Shown: positions 15,647 to 22,683 of the stretch, in pieces | Layout of the letters: the number at the start of each line of letters is the position of its first letter | Position numbering within the stretch: the first letter of the stretch is position 1 | Assembly: GCA_900545525.1 (NCBI GenBank) | Contig: UQZX01000033.1 | Location: 1-25,650 of the forward strand | DNA: 25,650 nucleotides | Direction of reading: 5' to 3' | Source: an uncultured Prevotella sp. | Lineage (GTDB): Bacteria > Bacteroidota > Bacteroidia > Bacteroidales > Bacteroidaceae | The notes under the pieces: generated by a model | Database searches by the model: none | The model's input: only the letters and a program-made list of their open reading frames with translations | Told to the model about the DNA's origin: nothing | Made by a program: the position numbers and the translations under genes

Positions 15647-16501
15647 ATGAAAAAGAACGTTTTAATTGTGATGCTGGCTGCCGGATGCATGCTCATAAGC
15701 AGCTGTGCAAGCAAGAAAGACCTTGTAAACTGTCAGACAGAAAACAGGGAGCTGACCGGTAAATATCAGGACACGAAAGACCGTCTTGCCGAGAGCAACG
15801 CACAGCTCGCGGCAAGCAACGCACGCGTGTCAAGCCTCGAGGAGCAGCTGTCAGAGTCGAAGAGGGCATACGCCGCGCTGCAAAGCTCGCTCGACAAGAG
15901 CCTCTCGAACACCAGCGCAAACAACCTCAACATCTCCAAGCTGGTGGACCAGATAAACGAGTCGAACCAGTATATACGCCACCTCGTGGAGGTAAAGACC
16001 AAGAGCGACTCGCTGAACATGGTGCTGACAAACAACCTCACGCGCTCGCTGAGCAAGGAAGAGATGAAGGAAGTGGACGTACAGGTGCTCAAGGGCGTTG
16101 TCTACATATCGCTTGCGGACAACATGCTGTACCGCAGCGGAAGCTATGAGATAAACGACCGCGCGGCTGAGACGCTGAGCAAGATTGCGAAGATAATAAT
16201 GGACTACAAGGACTACGACGTGCTCGTAGAGGGCAACACGGACAACGTGCCCATCTCGCGCGAGAACATCCGCAACAACTGGGACCTCTCCTGCCTCCGT
16301 GCATCGAGCGTCGTGCAGTATCTGCAGAACCATTACGGCGTAGACCCGAAGCGTCTTACGGCTGGCGGACGCGGCGAGTACAACCCCATTACAAACAACA
16401 ACACCGAAGTGGGCAAGCAGCGCAACCGCCGCACACAGATTATCATCACTCCCAAGCTCGACCAGTTTATGGAGCTGATTGAGCAGGCACCGGAAAATTG
16501 A
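15647..16501 (+). CDS. OmpA family peptidoglycan-associated lipoprotein
   Basis: A 284-residue envelope lipoprotein. The signal peptide ends in the lipobox LISSC (Cys20). Residues about 30-120 form a long coiled coil with repeating heptads (AESNAQLAASNARVSSLEEQ onward). Residues about 150-275 are the OmpA C-terminal domain that binds diaminopimelate in peptidoglycan: VLVEGNTDNVPI, NNWDLSCLRASSVVQYLQ, LTAGGRGEYNPI and KQRNRRTQIII. It should tether the outer membrane to the cell wall. Length and order match the common Bacteroidales lipoprotein of this type. It is not obviously in an operon; element D follows it by about 60 bp. Confidence 0.93.
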   Translation: MKKNVLIVMLAAGCMLISSCASKKDLVNCQTENRELTGKYQDTKDRLAESNAQLAASNARVSSLEEQLSESKRAYAALQSSLDKSLSNTSANNLNISKLVDQINESNQYIRHLVEVKTKSDSLNMVLTNNLTRSLSKEEMKEVDVQVLKGVVYISLADNMLYRSGSYEINDRAAETLSKIAKIIMDYKDYDVLVEGNTDNVPISRENIRNNWDLSCLRASSVVQYLQNHYGVDPKRLTAGGRGEYNPITNNNTEVGKQRNRRTQIIITPKLDQFMELIEQAPEN

Positions 16502-16564
16502 ATTTGGAGTTTGGAATGACGAATTTGGAATTTTTAATGATGAAACAACGTTCGGCGTTAAGCC

Positions 16565-16700
16565 AATGAAGAATGAGGTATTTGCTGCCGGGGGTGTCTT
16601 ATTGGGCTTATTAGACTAATTGGTCTTATTAGACCTATAAAGCTTATAAGACCTATAGGACCAATAAGACACTCCGGCAGCAAATACCTCATTCTTCATT
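16565..16700. repeat. Palindromic element D with an eight-unit 9-bp array
   Basis: Arms 16565-16605 and 16661-16700 are complementary over about 40 bp with one indel and one mismatch, and contain tttgctgccg as element B does. Eight consecutive 9-mers run from 16598 to 16669: cttattggg, cttattaga, ctaattggt, cttattaga, cctataaag, cttataaga, cctatagga, ccaataaga. The right arm overlaps the last codons and stop of the minus-strand aminotransferase gene (16689-16700), so the repeat supplies that protein's C-terminal residues. It separates the convergent OmpA-like and aminotransferase genes. Confidence 0.88.
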
Positions 16701-17873
16701 TATTATTTTCATTTTCATTTCCACAAAATTTGTCATTCGCATAAGCCCCTCCTCAAGCCTTGTTCTCGGGCATGCAATGTTTATTCTTACAAACGGGCGC
16801 TCTGTCTCACCATACATCTCACCGCCGTTAAGCCACAGCTTCTGCTTCTGAAGAAGCTCACCCGTAATCTCTTCCGACGACATTCCTGTTGCCGAGCAGT
16901 CGACCCACACGAGATATGTGCCCTCAAGCGTCACAACCTTAAGACGCGGCATTTTTACGGAAATATATTCTTTAAGGAAAACATAGTTGCCGTGCAGGTA
17001 TGATATAAGCTCCTTCAGCCATGCCTCGCCCTCCGTGCTGTAGGCGGCAATGAGAGCCTCAACGCCGAACGGGTTTACGTCGCACACCTCGTTGATGTTT
17101 ATCGCACGGTCTACAGCCTGCCTCATTTCCGTGTCCGCAACGGTGATGTTTGCAATCTGAAGACCGGCTATGTTGAATGCCTTGCTCGGCGAGGTGCACG
17201 TTGCCGAGTGCATGAGAAAATCGCCGGAGAGCGATGCAAAGGGAGTATACCTATGCCCCGGCATCACCAGTTCGCAATGTATCTCGTCCGAGATTACGAA
17301 CACCCCGTGCCTCATACATATCTCGCCCATGCGCCTAAGCTCGTCGGGTGTCCACACACGTCCGGCAGGATTGTGCGGATTGCACAGCAGGAAAGCCTTC
17401 ACGCCGGGGTCTGCCGCCTTGCGCTCAAAGTCGTCAAAGTCTATGGCATAAGTGTTTTTGGCATACACGAGCCTGTTTTCCGCCATTACACAACCGTTGT
17501 TGCGTATTGACGAGAAGAAGCAGTTGTATACCGGGGTCTGCACCAGCACCTTGTCGCCGGGGCGTGTCACAGCCTTTATCACCGCCGATATCGCCGGCAC
17601 AACGCCCGACGTATATATTATCCAGTCGCGCTCCATGCGCCATCCGTGACGGCGGCTGAACCAGGCTGTCACGGCATCATAATAAGCGTCCGGCACATGC
17701 ACATACCCGAATATGCCGTGACGCGCGCGCCGCTCCACGGCTTCGCGCACCGCGGGAGCCGTGCGGAAGTCCATGTCGGCGACCCACATCGGCAGCACAT
17801 CGCCGCCGGACGCCTCGTCCCATTTCACACTGTTGGTGCCGCGGCGGTCTATTATTTCATCAAAGTTTGACAT
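16689..17873 (-). CDS. MalY/PatB-type PLP-dependent aminotransferase (putative C-S beta-lyase)
   Basis: A 394-residue fold-type I PLP enzyme of the MalY/PatB group, whose members usually act as cystathionine/cysteine-S-conjugate beta-lyases in sulfur amino-acid metabolism. Seen: LPMWVADMDF near residue 30, the family opening; IFGYVHVPDAYYDAVTAWF; the PLP region LLCNPHNPAGRVW; SDEIHCELVMPGH; the Schiff-base lysine in TSPSKAFNIAGLQ; and the arginine in RPFVRINIACP. The frame is open further upstream to 17960, but that section is repeat E sequence, so I chose the ATG at 17871-17873 (MSNFDEIIDRRGTNSVKWDE). The last codons and stop lie inside the arm of repeat D. Cysteine lyase activity is the family expectation, not shown by sequence alone. 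Confidence 0.92.
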   Translation of the reverse strand: MSNFDEIIDRRGTNSVKWDEASGGDVLPMWVADMDFRTAPAVREAVERRARHGIFGYVHVPDAYYDAVTAWFSRRHGWRMERDWIIYTSGVVPAISAVIKAVTRPGDKVLVQTPVYNCFFSSIRNNGCVMAENRLVYAKNTYAIDFDDFERKAADPGVKAFLLCNPHNPAGRVWTPDELRRMGEICMRHGVFVISDEIHCELVMPGHRYTPFASLSGDFLMHSATCTSPSKAFNIAGLQIANITVADTEMRQAVDRAININEVCDVNPFGVEALIAAYSTEGEAWLKELISYLHGNYVFLKEYISVKMPRLKVVTLEGTYLVWVDCSATGMSSEEITGELLQKQKLWLNGGEMYGETERPFVRINIACPRTRLEEGLMRMTNFVEMKMKIINEE

Positions 17874-17899
17874 TGCTTTTTGTTGATTGTGATAGAAAA

Positions 17900-17994
17900 T
17901 ATAGATGCTATAGATGCTATAGAAGCTATAGCCAGCAGATGCTGTCAAGCTATCCAGCAAATGCCTATAGAATATATAGCTTCTATAGCATCTA
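17900..17994. repeat. Palindromic repeat E with 9-bp tatagatgc units
   Basis: Four 9-mers run from 17900: tatagatgc, tatagatgc, tatagaagc, tatagccag. The arm 17911-17930 is perfectly complementary to 17975-17994 (20 bp), around a 44-bp centre. The period is again 9 bp, but the unit (ctatag plus three bases) differs from arrays A-D. It lies between the two minus-strand genes, just upstream of the aminotransferase start, and may separate their transcripts. Confidence 0.75.
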
Positions 17995-18010
17995 CAGGCT
18001 CTATAAAACT

Positions 18011-18859
18011 TTACCCCTGAACGGTCACTATCTCGCAGTTTCCGGGAGACTTCAGGTTCTCATCAAGTATAACCTCACCATAGCCTGCGGCGGCAATACG
18101 CCCCGTAAGCGGATTTTTCACGCTCACCACATTGCCCTTTATCCCGGCTTGAACGCTGCTGTACTCGAAAGCCAGGTCGGCATCGTCGCCCATCGTACAG
18201 TTTTCCATGACGAGGTTTTCGGCATAGCACAGCGGCTGTGTTCCCGATATATGGCAGTTGACGAGCCGCAGGTTGCGCGAGTGCCAGCCCAGATATTCGC
18301 CCTTTATCACCGAGTCGTAAACCGTCACGTTGTCCGTCTCCCAGAACGCGTCCTTCGTGTTCAGCACCGAATTGTGTATCTCCACGTTCTTCGTATACTG
18401 GAAAGAATAATTGCCGTTGAGCACAAGATTGTCGATGCGGATGTTCTCGCAGTGCATCATTATATAGTCGGCATTGTATGCCTTGACGTCCTTCAGCTCT
18501 ATGTCACGGCAGTGCCACAGCGTCTCCGCGGCATTGGGAAGCGTTACGCCGGTTATCCTGAGCCCCTCCATATCGCGGAACATCTTCGGCGCCTCCACCG
18601 TGCAATTCTCCATTTCAAGACCCTTCGAGTACCACAGCGCAGCCCTTGCGCCCTCCATAAAGTGGCAGTTGCTTATCCTGAACCCGTCGACATGCCAGAA
18701 CGGATACTTGCCTTCAAAGCGGCATCCGTAAGCCTCGACATTGCTGCATTCCTTCAATGCCGACTCGCCTGCATGCACCGTCACATTCTCCATCCTGACA
18801 TCGTGCGAGCCGTATAAAGGTCTCTCACCTCCAAATTCTTTATCCTTAATAAGCTCCAT
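18011..18859 (-). CDS. DUF3737 family protein (right-handed beta-helix)
   Basis: A 282-residue protein of the DUF3737 family, whose function is unknown. It begins MELIKDKEFGGERPLYGSHD and then repeats a 20-25-residue pattern of N/D-rich turns and short hydrophobic strands (VENVxV, ISNCHFMEG, LEMENCTVEAPKMF, IRIDNLVLNGNYS, LRLVNCHISGTQPL), as expected of a right-handed parallel beta-helix. There is no signal peptide. The frame is open upstream to 18949, but a -7 box lies inside that stretch and the conserved opening starts at the ATG at 18857-18859, so I used that start. Because similar folds bind or cleave glycans, an enzyme is possible, but no catalytic residues are recognisable. Confidence 0.85.
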   Translation of the reverse strand: MELIKDKEFGGERPLYGSHDVRMENVTVHAGESALKECSNVEAYGCRFEGKYPFWHVDGFRISNCHFMEGARAALWYSKGLEMENCTVEAPKMFRDMEGLRITGVTLPNAAETLWHCRDIELKDVKAYNADYIMMHCENIRIDNLVLNGNYSFQYTKNVEIHNSVLNTKDAFWETDNVTVYDSVIKGEYLGWHSRNLRLVNCHISGTQPLCYAENLVMENCTMGDDADLAFEYSSVQAGIKGNVVSVKNPLTGRIAAAGYGEVILDENLKSPGNCEIVTVQG

Positions 18860-18885
18860 ATATGTTTGTTTTATTTTCAACGTTG

Positions 18886-18893
18886 CAAAATTA
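18886..18893 (-). promoter_or_regulatory. -7 promoter box of the DUF3737 gene
   Basis: The minus strand reads TAATTTTG, matching TAnnTTTG, 26 bp before the ATG at 18859. This supports the shorter start. No -33 box at the expected spacing was seen. Confidence 0.5.
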
Positions 18894-18982
18894 CAAAACA
18901 AAATACAATCCCATTGTATATAAATTACTGAAAAATAATGCAAAAACAAGTGCCTTTCTTTCTTTTATAATATATCTATTAG

Positions 18983-18998
18983 TATCTTTGCAAAGATA
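18983..18998 (+). promoter_or_regulatory. Palindromic -7 box upstream of the inositol phosphate synthase gene
   Basis: tatctttgcaaagata is a perfect 16-bp palindrome made of two facing TAnnTTTG boxes. The plus-strand box (18983-18990) would give a leader of roughly 95-100 bases before the ATG at 19095; the minus-strand box could serve the DUF3737 gene as a second, more distal start. Confidence 0.5.
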
Positions 18999-19094
18999 AG
19001 CCATGCCCGGTCACATCACAATATGACATAACCGGATAAAGCTTGAGCCATATTTATGGTAATATTCTTAAATGAAAAATAAATAACATTGGAT

Positions 19095-20399
19095 ATGAAA
19101 AAGACAGAAGTAAAGCCTGCGGAGGGCAAATTAGGCATATTGTGCGTCGGACTGGGAGCTGTCAGTTCGACTTTTATCACCGGTGTACTGATGATACGTA
19201 AGGGACTTGGAAAGCCCGTAGGCTCCATCACCCAGCTTGCCAGGATACGCGTGGGCAAGGGCGGCGGTGCCGAATACAAAAGCGTATCGGACATCGTTCC
19301 GATGCCTTCGCTTGACGACGTTGTGCTCGGAGCATGGGACATACTTCCCGACAACGCCTTTGAGAGCGCAATGAAGGCAGAGGTGCTGAGAGACCGCGAC
19401 ATCTATCCCGTCAAGGAAGAGCTGGAGAAAATAGTGCCTATGAAGGGCGTGTACGACCCTGCCTATGTAAAGGCTCTCGACGGCACATGGACAAAAGACA
19501 CCAAGGCGACGCGCTGGGAACTTGCCGGACAGGTGCGCGAGGACATACGCCGGTTCAAGCAGGAGAACGGCTGCAGCCGCGTGGTTGTGGTATGGGCGGC
19601 ATCGACGGAAATATATGTGCCGCGCGACAAAGACGTGCACGACAGCCTTGAGGCATTCGAAACGGCAATGAAAGCCGACGACCGAAGCCACATATCGCCC
19701 TCCATGTGCTACGCATACGCGGCAATAGCCGAGGGGGCACCGTTCATCATGGGCGCGCCGAACACGTGTATCGACATACCGGCAATGTGGCAGTTTGCCG
19801 AAAAAGAGAACGTGCCGATAGCAGGAAAGGACTTCAAGACGGGACAGACGATGATGAAGACAGTGCTTGCCGCCGCCTTCCGCACGCGCATGCTGGGCGT
19901 CAGCGGCTGGTTCTCCACCAACATCCTCGGCAACCGCGACGGTCTGGTGCTCGACGTTCCGGAAAACTTCAAGACAAAGGAGGTGAGCAAGCTGGGCGTG
20001 ATAGACACCATACTGAAAGGCGACGAGTATCCCGACCTCTACAGCGACATATTCCACAAGGTGCGCATCAACTACTATCCACCGCGCAACGACGACAAGG
20101 AAGGCTGGGACAACATAGACATCTTCGGCTGGATGGGCTATCCCATGCAGATAAAAGTAGACTTCCTGTGCCGCGACTCGATACTTGCCGCGCCGCTGCT
20201 GCTCGACCTCGCGCTGTTTGGCGACCTTGCCCTGCGTGCCGGAAAGAGCGGCATACAGACATGGCTGTCGTTCTACCTAAAGAGCCCCATGCACGATGAC
20301 AGCCACTGTCCGGTCAACGATTTGTTCCAGCAATACACCATGCTGAAAAACGCAATACGCGAAATGGGAGGATATGAAGCCGACGAGGAAATAGACTGA
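19095..20399 (+). CDS. ino1: Inositol-3-phosphate synthase (myo-inositol-1-phosphate synthase)
   Basis: A 434-residue NAD-dependent enzyme (EC 5.5.1.4) that converts glucose 6-phosphate to inositol 3-phosphate, first step of inositol synthesis. The N-terminal Rossmann motif is LCVGLGAVSSTFITG. Other hallmarks: VVVWAASTEIYVP, GAPFIMGAPNTCIDIPAMWQ, AGKDFKTGQTMMKTVLA, GWFSTNILGNRDGLVL, and GYPMQIKVDFLCRDSILAAP in the C-terminal part. All expected catalytic-core segments are present. In some Bacteroides the homologue feeds inositol lipid synthesis, but the usual lipid-synthesis partners are not in this window. An upstream in-frame TTG at 19089 is ignored in favour of the ATG. The stop overlaps the next start by one base (TGATG), which implies coupling. 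Confidence 0.95.
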   Translation: MKKTEVKPAEGKLGILCVGLGAVSSTFITGVLMIRKGLGKPVGSITQLARIRVGKGGGAEYKSVSDIVPMPSLDDVVLGAWDILPDNAFESAMKAEVLRDRDIYPVKEELEKIVPMKGVYDPAYVKALDGTWTKDTKATRWELAGQVREDIRRFKQENGCSRVVVVWAASTEIYVPRDKDVHDSLEAFETAMKADDRSHISPSMCYAYAAIAEGAPFIMGAPNTCIDIPAMWQFAEKENVPIAGKDFKTGQTMMKTVLAAAFRTRMLGVSGWFSTNILGNRDGLVLDVPENFKTKEVSKLGVIDTILKGDEYPDLYSDIFHKVRINYYPPRNDDKEGWDNIDIFGWMGYPMQIKVDFLCRDSILAAPLLLDLALFGDLALRAGKSGIQTWLSFYLKSPMHDDSHCPVNDLFQQYTMLKNAIREMGGYEADEEID

Positions 20400-21430
20400 T
20401 GAATAAAAACAGAATACGTAAGACAGTGCTATCGCTGCCGCTTGCTGCGGTGGCGATAGCATTTTTTATGTCCGCAGCAACGCTTCTTCCGTTCTCCGGA
20501 AACGGAATTGCCGGCACGGCGGTACTCGTGGAACAGTCTTACGGCTACAGCATGGAGGCAGACGGAAAGCCGGTGGCTTACTTCCGTGAGACAGGAGACA
20601 GTCTTTCGCTGCAGGGAATATCACCCGCCGACAGCGGAAAAGCGGTGACAACAGTGCTTACGGAAGGATGCTGGGTGAACGACATGCCGCTGATGCCGTC
20701 GTGCCGGGGGCGCATACTCGTGCCCGACTGCAGCCCGCACGCCGACAGCATGGTGCTCATCATGAACAGCAGGATACGGGAATGTATTGAAAAAGAAATC
20801 TGCCGGCAGCACAGGATACTCAAGACAACCGCTGCCAAGGCAGCGGAACTCGACTATTATCTGAGCGTTCACAACGTACAGGACGACGGGTTCAACTCCA
20901 TGGCAGAATATGCCGTACGAATAAGGGCGGAAAAGGAAAAGGCGGAAAGACTTGTCATAATACTTGAGAATGCCCTCAAAGCCAGGCATACGGCAATAAG
21001 GCGGAACACGGCTTACAACCTCATCGTCTCAGGAAAGGGAAAGAAAACATTGCGCACGGCATGCCACAGAACCGCGGAAGAATATTCACACGGATTTATC
21101 ACCATACAGACCGAAGACAGAAAGACACCGTCTGGAGTATCGGCGATATACATAAACAGCATCATAAGACAGCATGCGACAGCGGGCGACACCGTCCTTG
21201 CGGCAGGAATATGCGGCACGGGAACACGCGGCTTCAGCCCAGAAAAGGCGGTGACAATGATATCGGGAGGACGCGTCAAGGACAACGGCAGGCACGACAT
21301 GCCGCGTCTGCTCGTGCCCGACGGTGCTCCCGTATTCAGCAGATACGGCTTTTTTCTCGGCATAAGCAAGGACGGTACCGTCACCGATGTAAGGAAAAAG
21401 AAAACCGCAAGCAACAGTAACAGGCGATGA
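20399..21430 (+). CDS. Membrane-anchored protein of unknown function
   Basis: A 343-residue protein I do not recognise. One hydrophobic stretch near residues 9-32 (LSLPLAAVAIAFFMSAATLL) should anchor it in the membrane or act as an uncleaved signal, leaving an exported domain. Residues about 115-205 are strongly helical and charged, probably a coiled coil. The C-terminal part contains LVPDGAPVFSRYGFFLGISK (near 305-324), which resembles the region around the active serine of trypsin-like proteases, but alanine stands where serine would be and no His/Asp partners are evident, so any protease ancestry would be degenerate. It overlaps its neighbours by 1 and 4 bp, so it is translated with the inositol phosphate synthase and the lysozyme; an envelope role is plausible. 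Confidence 0.8.
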   Translation: MNKNRIRKTVLSLPLAAVAIAFFMSAATLLPFSGNGIAGTAVLVEQSYGYSMEADGKPVAYFRETGDSLSLQGISPADSGKAVTTVLTEGCWVNDMPLMPSCRGRILVPDCSPHADSMVLIMNSRIRECIEKEICRQHRILKTTAAKAAELDYYLSVHNVQDDGFNSMAEYAVRIRAEKEKAERLVIILENALKARHTAIRRNTAYNLIVSGKGKKTLRTACHRTAEEYSHGFITIQTEDRKTPSGVSAIYINSIIRQHATAGDTVLAAGICGTGTRGFSPEKAVTMISGGRVKDNGRHDMPRLLVPDGAPVFSRYGFFLGISKDGTVTDVRKKKTASNSNRR

Positions 21431-22617
21431 AAGCACTTTCCAACATAATAATAATAGTGTTCACGGTGACTGCCGCATGCTGCACAGGACAGCACCGGCA
21501 CACGGCAACCATTGTCAGCGGCGACACAATATACCGCGGCGACACGCTGAACGGAAAATACCACGGCTTCGGTGTAATGGAGATAAAGGGCAGGACGGTA
21601 TACAGCGGAGAATGGAAAAAGGGCATAAAACACGGGTACGGCACGGTGACGGACAGTACCGGACGGACAATAAGCGGACTGTGGAACGGGGGAAAAATGG
21701 TGAGCGGAAGCCGCACCGACAGCTACGGAACATATACCGGAGAGTTTGACAGCAGTCTCCGTGCAAGCGGTCACGGCATAATGGAAGGTCCTGACGGCAG
21801 CTATTACAACGGCAACTGGCTTGCAGACATGCGCAACGGTTTCGGCACAGGCACGGACAAGACGGGCAGGATAAAGGCGGGCGAATGGACGAAAGACGCA
21901 TACAAGGGCGAACGGCTTACCTACACCACGGAACGTATCTACGGTATAGACATTTCAAGGCACCAGCATGAGAAGGGCAGAAAGAAATACCGGATAGACT
22001 GGAGTGCCATGCGCATAACCCACCTCGGCAGCCTCAGCAAGAAAAAAATAAGCGGACGGGTGGACTATCCGGTATCGTTTGTATACATAAAGTCGACCGA
22101 AGGCACAACTGTACGCAACAAATATTATGCCCCGGACCGCACGCAGGCACGCCGTCACGGCATACACTGCGGCTCATACCACTTCCTTTCACTTAAAAGC
22201 AGCGCAGTAAAACAGGCACGCCACTTTCTCCGCAACTCCCGTTTCGGCAGCGGCGACCTTCCTCCCATGCTCGATGTGGAGCCTACGGCAAGCCAGATAA
22301 GGAAAGCCGGAGGCACGGAAGTGATGTTCAATATGATACGTACATGGATGAAGACGGTCAGGCAGGCAACAGGCAAACGCCCCATACTTTACGTCAGCCA
22401 GCAGTTTGTAAACAAATATCTGCCACTTGCCCCCGACATAAAGAGCGACTGCCTGATATGGATTGCACGCTACGGCGAATACAAGCCCGACGTGAAACTG
22501 ATATTCTGGCAGCTCAGTCCGGACGGCAGGGTGAAAGGTATTCACGGCGATGTGGACATAAACGTGTTCAACGGATATAAGGATAAATTCAATCAATTTA
22601 TAATTGATAATTCATAA
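21427..22617 (+). CDS. MORN-repeat GH25 lysozyme lipoprotein
   Basis: A 396-residue predicted muramidase. A short signal ends in a Cys pair (TAACCTG, Cys18/19) compatible with lipidation. Residues about 35-160 hold five to six MORN repeats: YRGDTLNGKYHGFGVM, YSGEWKKGIKHGYGTV, ISGLWNGGK, YTGEFDSSLRASGHGIM, YYNGNWLADMRNGFGTG. Residues about 171-390 are glycoside hydrolase family 25, which cuts the MurNAc-GlcNAc bond of peptidoglycan: YGIDISRHQ (Asp175), FVYIKSTEG (Glu225), GSYHFLS, DLPPMLDVEP (Asp283, Glu285), WIARYGEY and HGDVDINVFNG. The catalytic acids look intact. It starts inside the stop of the upstream gene (ATGA overlap). The final residues (FIIDNS) are encoded within the arm of the following palindrome. 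Confidence 0.93.
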   Translation: MKALSNIIIIVFTVTAACCTGQHRHTATIVSGDTIYRGDTLNGKYHGFGVMEIKGRTVYSGEWKKGIKHGYGTVTDSTGRTISGLWNGGKMVSGSRTDSYGTYTGEFDSSLRASGHGIMEGPDGSYYNGNWLADMRNGFGTGTDKTGRIKAGEWTKDAYKGERLTYTTERIYGIDISRHQHEKGRKKYRIDWSAMRITHLGSLSKKKISGRVDYPVSFVYIKSTEGTTVRNKYYAPDRTQARRHGIHCGSYHFLSLKSSAVKQARHFLRNSRFGSGDLPPMLDVEPTASQIRKAGGTEVMFNMIRTWMKTVRQATGKRPILYVSQQFVNKYLPLAPDIKSDCLIWIARYGEYKPDVKLIFWQLSPDGRVKGIHGDVDINVFNGYKDKFNQFIIDNS

Positions 22618-22678
22618 TTTATAATGACGCATGCGTTCAAGGACTACATTATTAATTATAAACTATCAATTATAAATT
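22595..22678. terminator. AT-rich palindrome between convergent lysozyme and mutS genes
   Basis: aatttataattgata (22595-22609) is perfectly complementary to tatcaattataaatt (22664-22678). The arms straddle the stop of the lysozyme gene on one side and end 6 bp from the mutS stop on the other. The position between convergent genes suggests a bidirectional terminator, although the 54-base centre makes it unlike a compact intrinsic one. Confidence 0.55.
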
Positions 22679-22683
22679 ATTAA

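Noticed and set aside
17874..17960. Upstream extension of the aminotransferase
   Set aside because: The extra residues (YSFYSIYSIYIFYH) are translated repeat E, not protein.
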